Positions 8,819-17,843 of a stretch of 64,000 bases of DNA are shown piece by piece. The notes under the pieces were generated by a model, which was not told the origin of the DNA, searched no databases, and saw nothing but the letters and a program-made list of their open reading frames with translations. The stretch covers positions 124,001 to 188,000 of the forward strand of contig NZ_JAHGAJ010000005.1 of NCBI RefSeq assembly GCF_030248535.1, read 5' to 3'. The number at the start of each line of letters is the position of its first letter. Position 1 is the first letter of the stretch. The stretch is from Vibrio sp. D404a. Lineage in GTDB: Bacteria; Pseudomonadota; Gammaproteobacteria; Enterobacterales; Vibrionaceae. Both the position numbers and the translations under genes were made by a program.

Positions 8819-8928
8819 GTTATAATCGCGTCAAAGCGGATCTTAAAATGTAACAAGTTGAATAGATTTAAGAGATGAAATGGTCTTAAAAGCGACGAAT
8901 GTGCGTGATTATCTAGGGAAAAGGAACA

Positions 8929-8956
8929 AAAAAGCCAACTCGCAAGTTGGCTTTTT
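8929..8956 (-). terminator. Terminator of the 87-aa gene
   Basis: A perfect 12-bp stem (8929-8940 with 8945-8956, loop CGCA). The minus-strand T tract is strong, and it lies 18 bases past the stop codon of the leftward small gene. Confidence 0.85.
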
Positions 8957-8973
8957 CTAGCTGATAAAGCGTA

Positions 8974-9237
8974 TTAGTGAGAACGACGAGGGCCGTTACG
9001 CACTAGGTCTTTACCCGTTTCATACACTTCATCAGTGATCCAGCGAGCCAGTAGCACTTGGTGGCTGCTATTGAATACAGCAACAAAGTGACGACCGTCA
9101 GAGTTGTTCGTCGCCATACCAACACCTTCAACACCCTCTAGGCCTAAACCGCCAGACTCAACTGCAATTAGAAACTTCTCTAGCTCTTCTAAAGAATCAA
9201 TAATATCAAGTTCGTTGTTCATCTTTTTACTCGTCAT
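8974..9237 (-). CDS. Conserved-looking small protein, unknown function
   Basis: An 87-aa predicted soluble protein with an acidic N-terminal helix (LDIIDSLEELEKFLIAVESG) followed by a mixed alpha/beta segment ending in a basic tail. No signal peptide or membrane segment. An alternative start five codons downstream (9222, MNNELDIID) is equally plausible, as neither has a strong ribosome site. It has its own terminator and codon use like its neighbours, which supports a real gene. I do not recognise the family. Confidence 0.65.
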   Translation of the reverse strand: MTSKKMNNELDIIDSLEELEKFLIAVESGGLGLEGVEGVGMATNNSDGRHFVAVFNSSHQVLLARWITDEVYETGKDLVRNGPRRSH

Positions 9238-9453
9238 TTTACTGTTTGGCGACTCACATTATAGCTTGTGATAGAGCCGCGTCTTTCTGTTGGGCGCTAC
9301 TCTACAGGTCATCTCTTCAGATTGAAACTCTCAAATTTTTGAACTCTCTAGTATTTCTGAGAGCCGTTCGAATAATTTCGTTTTAAATAATTGTTATTCA
9401 TATTCTTTTTACTACTCTTTAAAGTGGTTTTCGGTCTTTATTAGAGGTTAAGG

Positions 9454-11058
9454 ATGATGAATTTTTGGCGATATCTACTGTTGATGTTGGCACTGGTAAC
9501 GTCTGTGAGTTTTGCAGAAAGCATAGAGAAAATATCAGAAACTCAAGATCAGTTAATGGTGGAGTTAGCAGAGCTGCAATCTGCTCATGAGGCTGAAAAG
9601 CCTTTTCTAGAAGATATTTTGAGGCGTAAGAATCAAGCACTACGTGATGAACTTTTCACTCAGCTCTCTTCCGATAACAAACAGCTGGTGGACAAAGTCC
9701 TAGGGCAGCAGGTGACGATGCTTGAGCAACTGCTCGAAATGAATGAAGTTAAAATCGTAACTCTGAGTAAGGAGAATCGGACCACAGAGGGCGAAGCCAA
9801 AAAGAGTATTGAGCTACGTGTACAGAAACGCATTGGCATGATGGACGACTATTATCGTCAATTAGCTAAAACGCTGACTTGGTCGAGCGATCGTGGAATC
9901 GATGTTGCAGCGTCGAAAGAGAAACTAAAAAAGGCGCTCGTTGTCCGGTCTGAATATCTAACCAACGCTATTTTGTACACAGATACACAACGTCAAGATT
10001 TAGAGAAACGTCTCGCTTTTGTCGGAGAGGAAGAAAAGGCTACCATTAACAGCGAGCTAGAGCGTTTTAGTGAACGCACCAGTGTTATGGTTGCCAGCTT
10101 GGAAGAAACCATCTCATTGATGGAGCCGTACGGCGTTGATGTAACGTCATTTAAACGCGTATTGTTGGCGACAACCGGTGACATCAATGCCGATGTTTTG
10201 GAGTGGAATGTTGCGCGTGATTTGGTAGAAGGCTGGGTACGAACTTTTGGCTCTTGGGCGTTCGAAAATACCCCGTCCTTTGTGGTTAAGTTAGCACTCT
10301 TCTTAGGTATTCTTTACGTCACGAGTTTACTCGCCAAGTTAGCTCGAAAAACAGTGAGAAAGAGTGTCTCGCATTCTAAGATGGACTTTAGTGTCTTGAT
10401 GCAAGACTTCTTTGTCTCTATCGCTTCTAAAGCGGTCATCTTCATTGGTTTATTGATTGCACTTTCTCAAATCGGTATTGAGCTTGCTCCTTTACTCACC
10501 GGTTTCGGGGTTGCGGGTGTCATCATTGGCTTCGCCTTACAAGATACCTTGTCTAATTTTGCCTCGGGCTTGATGATTCTTATCTACCGCCCATATGATG
10601 TTGGCGATATGGTGAAAGTTGCGGGTGTGCAGGGCACTGTAAAAGACATGAGTTTGGTATCAACAACGGTACAGACTATCGATAACCAGCGCTTGGTGAT
10701 ACCGAATAACAAGATCTGGGGCGATGTGATTAACAACATTACTGCAGAGCGTGTTCGCCGTGTTGATATGGTCTTTGGTATTGGTTACTCAGATGATATT
10801 GATAAAGCCAAATCGGTGCTGAATGATATCATTATGGCGCACCCTAAAGTGCTCAAAAAACCAGAGCATATGATCAAGCTACATACATTGAATACATCAT
10901 CAGTAGACTTCGTTGTTCGACCTTGGGTGAAAACCGACGATTACTGGGATGTGTATTGGGATGTCACTGAAACCGTGAAGAAACGATTCGACGAAGAGGG
11001 CATTACCATTCCTTTCCCTCAACGCGATGTTCATATCTATAATCATGAGCAAAGCTAA
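9454..11058 (+). CDS. MscS-family mechanosensitive channel with periplasmic coiled-coil domain
   Basis: A 534-aa inner-membrane channel. A signal peptide (to about residue 21) is followed by a long helical, Glu/Lys-rich periplasmic region (about 22-255), then membrane helices near 275-370. The pore-lining MscS signature LLTGFGVAGVIIGFALQD occurs near 350, followed by the FASGLMILIYRPYDVGDMV beta-domain start and a cytoplasmic vestibule ending at 534. The architecture is intermediate between MscS (286 aa) and MscK/YbdG-like large channels. The start is the first of two ATGs after an AGAGG ribosome site. Its role would be release of solutes during hypo-osmotic shock. Confidence 0.88.
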   Translation: MMNFWRYLLLMLALVTSVSFAESIEKISETQDQLMVELAELQSAHEAEKPFLEDILRRKNQALRDELFTQLSSDNKQLVDKVLGQQVTMLEQLLEMNEVKIVTLSKENRTTEGEAKKSIELRVQKRIGMMDDYYRQLAKTLTWSSDRGIDVAASKEKLKKALVVRSEYLTNAILYTDTQRQDLEKRLAFVGEEEKATINSELERFSERTSVMVASLEETISLMEPYGVDVTSFKRVLLATTGDINADVLEWNVARDLVEGWVRTFGSWAFENTPSFVVKLALFLGILYVTSLLAKLARKTVRKSVSHSKMDFSVLMQDFFVSIASKAVIFIGLLIALSQIGIELAPLLTGFGVAGVIIGFALQDTLSNFASGLMILIYRPYDVGDMVKVAGVQGTVKDMSLVSTTVQTIDNQRLVIPNNKIWGDVINNITAERVRRVDMVFGIGYSDDIDKAKSVLNDIIMAHPKVLKKPEHMIKLHTLNTSSVDFVVRPWVKTDDYWDVYWDVTETVKKRFDEEGITIPFPQRDVHIYNHEQS

Positions 11059-11084
11059 TCGAGCTGTTACAAACTGAACCTATT

Positions 11085-11115
11085 AATAGACGCCCAAGCT
11101 GGCGTCTATTTTTTT
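11085..11115 (+). terminator. Terminator of the MscS-family gene
   Basis: A 10-bp stem (11085-11094 with 11101-11110) and a T tract to 11115. Confidence 0.85.
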
Positions 11116-11204
11116 GCTAGAGCGTAACTACCAGCCGATAAATAGCAGTGAAGCCAAATAATTCGGTATGATAGAAGTAGATTGAGTCAGCAAAGAATAC
11201 CCAT

Positions 11205-12032
11205 ATGGATAACCCAGATCAGAAACCTCGAATCCGAAAGGCAAACCGCGTCGAGAGTGTGATGAACTCAGCGATGTGGCACCTCACACAACGTGACATG
11301 ACAGAGCATGAGCTTGTCTCTAAGTTGAGGGTGAAAACAGACAATCAAGAGTGGATTGATGAAGTATTGCAAAGGCTCAAAGAGTTCGGGTACTTAAAAT
11401 CGAATCAAGACTTTGCTGAGCAGTTTGTCGAGCAGTCATTTTTCGGTGAGTTTGGGTCATCTTATATCCTTGAAAAACTTAAGAAAAAAGGACTCAAGGA
11501 CTCAGAGATCCATGACGCGATCCATAAAGTCAAAACGGAGAAGAATATCGACGAGCAGTCGTTACTCAATGACCGAATCAATAGCTACTACAATGAGTTC
11601 ACAATCAGCCGTGAGAAGTTGGTTGCGACGCTTCAAAAACGTGGTTTTAGCTATCAACAAGTCAAGATTGCGATTGATCAGCACCCAAGCAGCGGCCAGC
11701 TGAAAACCAATATTCAGATCAAAGCTGAAAAAGCCGATTTGGAAAAAGAGGTGTTGAAGTATGCACGTAAAGGCAAAGGGTTAACTGCGATTAAGCAAGA
11801 ACTCAAGCAGCGACAGATCGATATTGAAGGTTTGAGTGAGTTGATTGATAGGCTGATCAATGAAGAGCAGATCGATTTTTATACTAGCTGTTTAGAACAA
11901 CTGCAGAAGAAATCTTACGACGTATCCGACCATAAAGAGCGAGCAAAAGCTTACGCCATGCTCACTCGCAAAGGCTTCTCTTCCGATGAGATCAAGTTTG
12001 CGCTAGCAGAAGTCGAGGGCACTAACGAATAG
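11205..12032 (+). CDS. Long RecX-family protein
   Basis: A 275-aa helical protein of RecX type. The repeated three-helix pattern is visible in RDMTEHELVSKLRVK (about residue 36), FGSSYILEKLKKKGLKDSEI (about 85), ISREKLVATLQKRGFSYQQV (about 130), KGLTAIKQELKQRQI (about 190) and AYAMLTRKGFSSDEI (about 250). Canonical RecX, which modulates RecA filaments, has about 150 aa and sits next to recA. This one is nearly twice that length with extra repeats, and recA is absent here. It may be a divergent RecX acting on RecA or on another partner. Its last 11 bases overlap the convergent LuxR-type gene. Confidence 0.8.
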   Translation: MDNPDQKPRIRKANRVESVMNSAMWHLTQRDMTEHELVSKLRVKTDNQEWIDEVLQRLKEFGYLKSNQDFAEQFVEQSFFGEFGSSYILEKLKKKGLKDSEIHDAIHKVKTEKNIDEQSLLNDRINSYYNEFTISREKLVATLQKRGFSYQQVKIAIDQHPSSGQLKTNIQIKAEKADLEKEVLKYARKGKGLTAIKQELKQRQIDIEGLSELIDRLINEEQIDFYTSCLEQLQKKSYDVSDHKERAKAYAMLTRKGFSSDEIKFALAEVEGTNE

Positions 12033-12816
12033 CGTAAGAGCTTTCAGCTATACCCAAACCATTCCTTAAAGCAAATTGAGTAAGCTCATTATGGCTATCG
12101 AGTTCGAGTAAACCCAGCATGCGATATTTGTGGGACTCAATGGTTCTTGGGCTTAGATGAAGCTTCTCGGCGCACTCTTTGGCGCTGTACCCTTGGGCAA
12201 TAAGCGCCAGTACTTTAGACTGCTTTTTAGATAACAAAAGCAATTTGTCGCTGTCATCTTGCATACAGGTTTCGGTCTGTTTTAGTGAACGGGCGAGCGT
12301 GGAGTGCTGCCAGTAACAGAGCCAGATCTCGCAGATCAATTTTAGACGTTGAATATCTTCTGCGGCCAGTGTTCGAGCGGGGTCGTGGAAATTACTGAAT
12401 GACAGTGCGCCCCAACGTTGTCCAAACAGTTGCAAAGGAATCACACAGTGCCAACGTCCTCCTTCTCGGTACAGTTGTTGTAAAACAAAATTGTCACTGT
12501 TAGCCATCTCATACTCGTTGAAAGTGAGGTGAGTTTTAGACGTTTTCAGGAGTTTTAGGTAATCGAGGTGATTGCCTCCCACAAACAAGCTCTTATTGAC
12601 TTGCGGTATATGTTTCTTAGATACAGAGCAGGTCTTGCCTTCCTCAAGGCAAACCATGGAGTTTGGAAATAGAGTTAAACGGTCGATATCAAACCAATCA
12701 AGTACGTCAAAACCGGCCTCTGACCATGCTTGATTAAAATTGGTGGGATCACAGTTAATGAGCGCAGACGATTGCTCCATAACCAGTTGTTCGAAGCTCT
12801 TTTTGTTTGTATCCAT
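12022..12816 (-). CDS. GAF-like / LuxR-type transcriptional regulator
   Basis: A 264-aa regulator. The N-terminal 185 residues look GAF-like (VIPLQLFGQRWGALSFSN near 135), and the C-terminus is a LuxR/FixJ helix-turn-helix: LSKKQSKVLALIAQGYSAKE, then SPRTIESHKYRMLGLL. The residues typical of acyl-homoserine-lactone binding are not evident, so quorum sensing is not implied. The ATG at 12816 is preferred to a GTG 57 bases upstream. It is divergent from the DUF3187 gene. A 16-bp near-palindrome between them recurs before the nearby porin gene, so it may control both. Confidence 0.85.
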   Translation of the reverse strand: MDTNKKSFEQLVMEQSSALINCDPTNFNQAWSEAGFDVLDWFDIDRLTLFPNSMVCLEEGKTCSVSKKHIPQVNKSLFVGGNHLDYLKLLKTSKTHLTFNEYEMANSDNFVLQQLYREGGRWHCVIPLQLFGQRWGALSFSNFHDPARTLAAEDIQRLKLICEIWLCYWQHSTLARSLKQTETCMQDDSDKLLLLSKKQSKVLALIAQGYSAKECAEKLHLSPRTIESHKYRMLGLLELDSHNELTQFALRNGLGIAESSYAIR

Positions 12817-12932
12817 TTGTATACCGGGTATAGCCGTATCTGTGTGAAGAGAATATTCAGTAATAATGTACACTGTTCAATTGCCGTATTTATAACACGT
12901 GGGGATTTATAAAAAAACCACATAAGTGTAAA

Positions 12933-12948
12933 GCAGTAGATATACTGC
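12933..12948. promoter_or_regulatory. Candidate operator before the DUF3187 gene
   Basis: The sequence GCAGTAGATATACTGC has inverted arms GCAGTA/TACTGC. It matches 12 of 16 positions of the palindrome at 14003-14018 before the second porin, and lies about 68 bp before the DUF3187 ATG, in the region divergent from the LuxR-type regulator. Confidence 0.5.
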
Positions 12949-13007
12949 ATAAATTATTGGTGTTTTTTAAGACAATTAATTCGTCTAAATTATAGCCAGT
13001 ATTCACC

Positions 13008-13952
13008 ATGTATCACCGAAAAATTGCTCTTGTAACGCTGTCCGCTCTAACGTTTTCAGTCAGCGCCTATTCATCCCCCATGTTTGTCTATGCTCAATCT
13101 CCCATTCACTCCAATGTTCTCTCTACTCAGTTACGCAGTGCTGAACCTAAGAGAACGGGTAGTGTGGAATTTAAGTCATCTTATACTCAAGCCAGTATTT
13201 GGGCACATACCAGTGATTACGCACTCGACTATTATCAGAATCAAACCCATCTGGCATTAGAGTGGCAAGCCTCTCCAGTATGGAAAACGGAGTTGGAGTA
13301 TCGAAACGTCACGGCCAAGGATAATGGTTTAGACAGCTTTGTGATGGGGTTTCATGATCTATTTGGCATTGGGCAAAATGGTCGAGATCAAGTCGAAGAT
13401 GATCAATTTAGTATGGATTTTCACAAAGCAGGCGTCTCGATCTCTGACTTTGAAGGCGACGACCTGACCAATGCAGTGACTTGGTATAACGAAGTCCTGA
13501 TCGTCGCTCGTGGCCCTAGCATGCTATCGGTTGGAGGTTCCCTTTTTTATAATAAGGTGAAAGACGGCCAATTCGCGCGCAGTAGTTTTGAGCAAAGTGT
13601 GCAAGCCAATTACAGCATCGTTACACCACGACATCGTATCTTCAGCACGATTGGACTGGTTCACCGCAATGGCAACCAAGCCAATGTAGAGCTTGAAAAC
13701 TTTAGCTTTAGTTGGGCTGTGGGATACGAACATGCTTTCAATATGCGTCATAGCCTTGTTGTCGAATCTCTTAATTACCATGGCTGGGCAACCAATGACC
13801 CAGACTTTTCTGAGCCCTCCAATGAGTTTGTATTGGGTTATCGCTATCGACTGCAACCCGTTATGTTTGAAGCGGCGATGACAGAAAATATCCGCAATAT
13901 GGATAACAGCACCGATATCGCTTTTACCTTGGGTTTACGAATTCAAATATAA
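13008..13952 (+). CDS. DUF3187-family outer-membrane-like protein
   Basis: A 314-aa exported protein with signal peptide (cleavage near SAYSS, residue 20-23) and alternating hydrophobic/aromatic strands throughout, as in a beta-barrel. The segment GFHDLFGIGQNGRDQV near residue 118 is what I recall as typical of DUF3187 proteins of vibrios and shewanellae. The terminal residue is isoleucine rather than phenylalanine, somewhat unusual for a barrel. Function is unknown in the family. It is divergent from a LuxR-type regulator and followed by a porin gene. Confidence 0.78.
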   Translation: MYHRKIALVTLSALTFSVSAYSSPMFVYAQSPIHSNVLSTQLRSAEPKRTGSVEFKSSYTQASIWAHTSDYALDYYQNQTHLALEWQASPVWKTELEYRNVTAKDNGLDSFVMGFHDLFGIGQNGRDQVEDDQFSMDFHKAGVSISDFEGDDLTNAVTWYNEVLIVARGPSMLSVGGSLFYNKVKDGQFARSSFEQSVQANYSIVTPRHRIFSTIGLVHRNGNQANVELENFSFSWAVGYEHAFNMRHSLVVESLNYHGWATNDPDFSEPSNEFVLGYRYRLQPVMFEAAMTENIRNMDNSTDIAFTLGLRIQI

Positions 13953-14002
13953 CCTGAGTTGTATATATAGAGTTCAAATAAAATTCACGCTATTTATGAA
14001 AT

Positions 14003-14018
14003 GCCGTAGATCTACGGT
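14003..14018. promoter_or_regulatory. Candidate operator before the second porin gene
   Basis: The palindrome CCGTAGATCTACGG (14004-14017) lies about 100 bp before the porin ATG. It resembles the site at 12933-12948; the shared pattern is GCmGTAGATmTACkGy. It also loosely resembles lux-box half sites, fitting a LuxR-type HTH protein encoded nearby. Confidence 0.5.
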
Positions 14019-14111
14019 ATATCGCAAGTTCGAATTTATTGAGAATGACGCCACACCAAAAGTCTTACTGATAAAAGGCTTAACAAACACAACTCACAGG
14101 TAGTGGTAACC

Positions 14112-15146
14112 ATGAAAAAAACTCTTATTGCTCTTGCGATTGCAAGCATCTCAAGCTCTGCGTTTGCAGTAAACACTAGCAGCCAGAACAGCCAAAACGA
14201 AGAAATGTTCGCGTTTAACCCAATGCACAAAGATCAGTTCTCGGTATCTGGCTCATTTGGTCTGGGTGGTTACTACGACACAGGTTCAAAAGCGTTCTAC
14301 GACGACTGGGCAACAGGTCTAACACTGGCACTTAACTACCGTAACAACCGTGTAGTGGCATATGTTGAAACTGACCTTATGCTTCAATACACGACAGACA
14401 ACAACGTAGCGAACTCTGATGCTGTAACTTCAGGTTGGGTTAACGGTATCGACACTGGCCCAGCGACTCACGTTGATAAAGCGTGGATCGGTTTTGACAC
14501 TGGTTACGGTATCGCTTCTTTCGGTTGGGAGAACGACACGGCACTGGATAAAGTTGATGGCGCGGGTGACACAACTTACGAGTTCGGTGCGTCTGCTGGT
14601 GATGCATCAGATGCGTTTAACGTAGTGAAATTCCAAGGCGCGACTAACGGCATTGCTTACGCAATCTCTTACTTCGAAACAGCTGATGACCATAACGATG
14701 CAGACAAAGGTGTGAACGGCTACATCGGTATCGAGCAAGAAGTATTCAATGTATACGCTGGTTACGAAACTCGTGATGATGAGAACGATTACGAAGTTTA
14801 CACCGTGACAGGTAACATGAAGCTAGGCGCTGTTAAGCTAGGTCTGAACTCTTGGGTCGATCAAAACGACGAAATGAAGAACACAGGCTTCTACTTCTCA
14901 GGTGGTTACACTGTATCTGACGACCTAACTATTGCAGCAGGTTACACATTCAACACTAACGAAGAAGATAACCTATCAGACGTAGAGTTCTCTTACATCA
15001 ACGTTGCCGCTATGTACCGTATCTCTGAAAACGCTGACATGGGTATCGATATCAAGCAAGACCTAGAAGGTGCGCGTATTGCAGGTACAAATACTCAATA
15101 CGATGAAGAAACGCACGTATTCGCAGCGGCTTACTACTACTTCTAA
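14112..15146 (+). CDS. Vibrio porin (OmpL/OmpN-like)
   Basis: A 344-aa outer-membrane porin. The signal peptide is MKKTLIALAIASISSSAFA, strands follow one another through the whole length, and the C-terminus is AAAYYYF with terminal phenylalanine. The ATG at 14112 is taken, not the GTG nine bases upstream, because it begins the signal peptide. The mature protein is very acidic (many Asp/Asn), usual for marine porins, and its codon use is that of a highly expressed gene. It is distinct from the OmpU-like porin at 2219-3205. A candidate operator lies about 100 bp upstream. Confidence 0.88.
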   Translation: MKKTLIALAIASISSSAFAVNTSSQNSQNEEMFAFNPMHKDQFSVSGSFGLGGYYDTGSKAFYDDWATGLTLALNYRNNRVVAYVETDLMLQYTTDNNVANSDAVTSGWVNGIDTGPATHVDKAWIGFDTGYGIASFGWENDTALDKVDGAGDTTYEFGASAGDASDAFNVVKFQGATNGIAYAISYFETADDHNDADKGVNGYIGIEQEVFNVYAGYETRDDENDYEVYTVTGNMKLGAVKLGLNSWVDQNDEMKNTGFYFSGGYTVSDDLTIAAGYTFNTNEEDNLSDVEFSYINVAAMYRISENADMGIDIKQDLEGARIAGTNTQYDEETHVFAAAYYYF

Positions 15147-15224
15147 TAGCCATGTATAGAGGGGGCATGCCCGGTCTCCCTCTGATTATGTGTCTTAATG
15201 GTATATCCACTGTTTAATTTAAAT

Positions 15225-15250
15225 GCCACTTCGTCATGAAGTGGCTTTTT
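15225..15250 (+). terminator. Terminator of the second porin
   Basis: An 8-bp stem GCCACTTC/GAAGTGGC (15225-15232 with 15238-15245) followed by a T run. The next small gene starts 27 bases later. Confidence 0.85.
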
Positions 15251-15276
15251 GCGTATTTATTTTTCTGAGAACTATT

Positions 15277-15582
15277 ATGATTAAAAGCATAACAGCGCAG
15301 GGGGTGATTTATGGTAACCCTACACTGTTTACTTGTAACCCGAACCGTGAAGGTAAATATGAACTGGCTCGTAAGGTAGGTCGAGAGCCTGGAACGCGCC
15401 CTCAAGATTTACAAAACAAAGTGTATGTTGATACGTTGGAAGAGGCTTTGAAACTTCTCAAAACCCATCACTACTACATTGTGTTATCAGGGAAAGTATT
15501 TGGTATTCATCGTAAATCGTTACGAAGCATCGATTCTGTCGATATTGTTTATCATGGTACTGAAACTATCAAATCAGTCTAG
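15277..15582 (+). CDS. Small soluble protein, unknown function
   Basis: A 101-aa protein starting MIKSITAQGVIYGNPTLF. The frame is open further upstream, but that part crosses the porin terminator, so the ATG at 15277 with a nearby GAGA ribosome site is used. Predicted alpha/beta, no signal peptide, a basic central region (NREGKYELARKVGREPG). No family recognised. It could be transcribed by read-through from the porin or from a promoter inside the terminator region. Confidence 0.65.
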   Translation: MIKSITAQGVIYGNPTLFTCNPNREGKYELARKVGREPGTRPQDLQNKVYVDTLEEALKLLKTHHYYIVLSGKVFGIHRKSLRSIDSVDIVYHGTETIKSV

Positions 15583-15663
15583 ATTGGATTTAAGTGAGCT
15601 TAGCAAGACCAAAGCCTTTTAGCTGTCACCCGTTAAGGTAGTGCTTGGTTTACTTGAGTTATT

Positions 15664-15698
15664 AAAAAGCCGCTCAAATCACAATGATAAGAGCGGCT
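15664..15698 (-). terminator. Terminator of the M3 peptidase gene
   Basis: An 8-bp stem AGCCGCTC/GAGCGGCT (15668-15675 with 15691-15698) with a minus-strand T run. Confidence 0.8.
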
Positions 15699-15735
15699 GT
15701 TGTTTGCTCGGTCTAGTTTAGATTAATTGGACGCA

Positions 15736-17583
15736 CTAAGCGTGGTACTTCTCTGCGATATAACCTTCAAATGCAGTAAGCATAGATTCATCTGATTGTT
15801 GGTTATTCGCGATCTCAAAGGCGCCATCAACAATACTGATCTGAGCATTGAGACTACTCGCTGATGCTCTTTCACGTGTCGAAAGTGCCGCAATTTTATC
15901 TTGCTCGATTTGCCAAGCTTGAGCGCTGGTAAGATTACACGCGTCGGCTAAGTATTTCGCATTGAAGCCTTCACCAGTCAGGCGCTCAATGGTGGTGTTG
16001 TGATTAACACGGTTTCCATCATGCCAGTAATGCTTGGCAAGCAAGGGCCCAATCTCTGGGTTATCCGTTAGGTAGCCAAACTTTTCAGTGAAGTATGCTC
16101 GTGTTTGATATACCGCCATGTGCGCCAGTAAGTAGCCTTGGTAAGCGCAGGCTGCTTCGTCAGAAAGGAGGTGAGGAATCGCCATCAATGGACGTGGACT
16201 GACCTCTAAGCCTAGGATGTCAGACTCAGTTTGACGAGCAAGCTGAGTGATGTTGTCAGGCGTCAACTCTTCATCAGTCAGCTGGTAAAGTGCGCGTTCG
16301 AAGTAAGGCACGACTAAGATGCAACGCTCTTGGTATGCCTTAAATGGCTGTTTGCTGTCGATCATCGCTTTGATCAGAGAGTCAGGAACAGGTTCGCCTT
16401 TCGCATTCAATGCATATTGTTTCAACCAGTCGGCGTCGTCCAATAGGCTGTCACAGAACATGGATTGAGTTTCCGCATAAGCCATAGACGTTGGTGAAAA
16501 CTCTTGTGAGAAGCAAGGCGCGTTCATTTTAACGTTGGCAAAGTGGGCAGCGTGGCCACCCTCATGGAAAAGGGTATTGATGCCGTCAAATCCGCTACCA
16601 ATTTGATCTGGCTTTGCGTTACTCGTGAAATTGACTTGCGCAGGAACCCATTGGTTTTGGTCGTAAAATGACGGTGTTGGACCATGGCAGAAACCATTCG
16701 GGTATTTGCCTTTACGGTCTAGCAGGTCGAGTTTCAATGTGGCTTGTGAGTACTCAATATTCAGACGACCAAATGACTCTACCCAGCGACGCAGAGATTG
16801 GGAGAACGGCACGTAAGGATCCAGCTCGTTCATCACATCACCGGCAAAAGAGTAGGTGAAGTTGTGACCTTGTATTGCTGATTCGCCTTTTTCTTTTGCT
16901 AGGTTAGCCAAACTCTTTAAATGGCTGTCTCGGGTGCGCACTTCAAAGTCATCTAAAATGGCAAACAACTCTTCTGTCGTCATTTGTTCTGTCTTGACTA
17001 CCGAGTAGTCGAAGTAGTTATCAAAGCCGAGAGAGCGAGCGAACGCGTTTCTCTGCTTGATCAATTCAATGAAGCCGTTGTTCAGTAGCCATTGCTCAAG
17101 GTCAAGCAGGGCTTGGTGAGCTGAACGACGCACAGCTTCACTGCCACTGTTTCGAATTGCAGAACCTAGAACAGGTAAAGAGCCTTCTACTTGGTCACCC
17201 GCTTCATTGGTATAAGTCATGGTGTGATTCTGTTTTTTCTCAAACAGTTCAGCTTCAAACGCAATCAGTTCAGATTTTAACGTCTGTGCATGGTCGCCCT
17301 CAATCGCGTGGGCTTTAAATGTCGCTAGCCAGCCTTGCAATCCGGTGGTGGTTGCCAGCTTTTCATCTTCGTCTTGAATCTGGCTAGCACCGCTAAGCTG
17401 TTGTTCAACTTGCGTAATTTTACCTGCATCGCTCAGAAATTGAGTCCAAGCCGTTTGAGCGCGTGTCGACCCTTCATGATCGTCACTGATCCCCATGTAG
17501 GTATCCCAAAAGAAGGCTTCTTTCTCTTGGTGAATGGCCAAGTATTCTTGGTTCAATTGGTTTAGAAATTGAGTGGGATTCAT
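15736..17583 (-). CDS. M3-family metallopeptidase (oligoendopeptidase type)
   Basis: A 615-aa zinc peptidase. The active-site motif is NTLFHEGGHAAHF near residue 340 (HExxH), and the third metal ligand is probably the Glu in SMAYAETQSMF about 25 residues later. The overall helical composition and length fit PepF/M3 oligopeptidases, and there is no signal peptide, so it would act on short cytoplasmic peptides. It is a single gene with its own terminator. The exact M3 subfamily cannot be settled by eye. Confidence 0.88.
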   Translation of the reverse strand: MNPTQFLNQLNQEYLAIHQEKEAFFWDTYMGISDDHEGSTRAQTAWTQFLSDAGKITQVEQQLSGASQIQDEDEKLATTTGLQGWLATFKAHAIEGDHAQTLKSELIAFEAELFEKKQNHTMTYTNEAGDQVEGSLPVLGSAIRNSGSEAVRRSAHQALLDLEQWLLNNGFIELIKQRNAFARSLGFDNYFDYSVVKTEQMTTEELFAILDDFEVRTRDSHLKSLANLAKEKGESAIQGHNFTYSFAGDVMNELDPYVPFSQSLRRWVESFGRLNIEYSQATLKLDLLDRKGKYPNGFCHGPTPSFYDQNQWVPAQVNFTSNAKPDQIGSGFDGINTLFHEGGHAAHFANVKMNAPCFSQEFSPTSMAYAETQSMFCDSLLDDADWLKQYALNAKGEPVPDSLIKAMIDSKQPFKAYQERCILVVPYFERALYQLTDEELTPDNITQLARQTESDILGLEVSPRPLMAIPHLLSDEAACAYQGYLLAHMAVYQTRAYFTEKFGYLTDNPEIGPLLAKHYWHDGNRVNHNTTIERLTGEGFNAKYLADACNLTSAQAWQIEQDKIAALSTRERASASSLNAQISIVDGAFEIANNQQSDESMLTAFEGYIAEKYHA

Positions 17584-17809
17584 ATCTTTCCTTAAATTCT
17601 GTCATGGTGGCTAGGTGTTTCTTGACCTAACCGAACTCATTGGTATGACGTATCCATTTATTGAATTAAGCACGTGGCCTAACCAATATTGCGCTCGATG
17701 ATACAGGAACTCTTTATATTTCACTGTGATGCATATTTGCTGGGCGAATGTTTTCTGACAATTGATCACCAAGATAAGACACTGCATTTCGCGTATGCCA
17801 TGTTATATG

Positions 17810-17837
17810 TTGACTTTATTATATGGAATGATATTCT
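17810..17837 (+). promoter_or_regulatory. Sigma70-like promoter of the candidate small RNA
   Basis: A -35 TTGACT (17810-17815), a 16-bp spacer and a -10 TATTCT (17832-17837). Transcription would start near 17844. No protein gene follows before the terminator at 17898-17921. Confidence 0.5.
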
Positions 17838-17843
17838 AATTTG

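Noticed and set aside
12022..12816. Quorum-sensing LuxR-type receptor
   Set aside because: The N-terminal domain looks GAF-like and does not show the usual residues for acyl-homoserine lactone binding, and there is no luxI-type synthase nearby.
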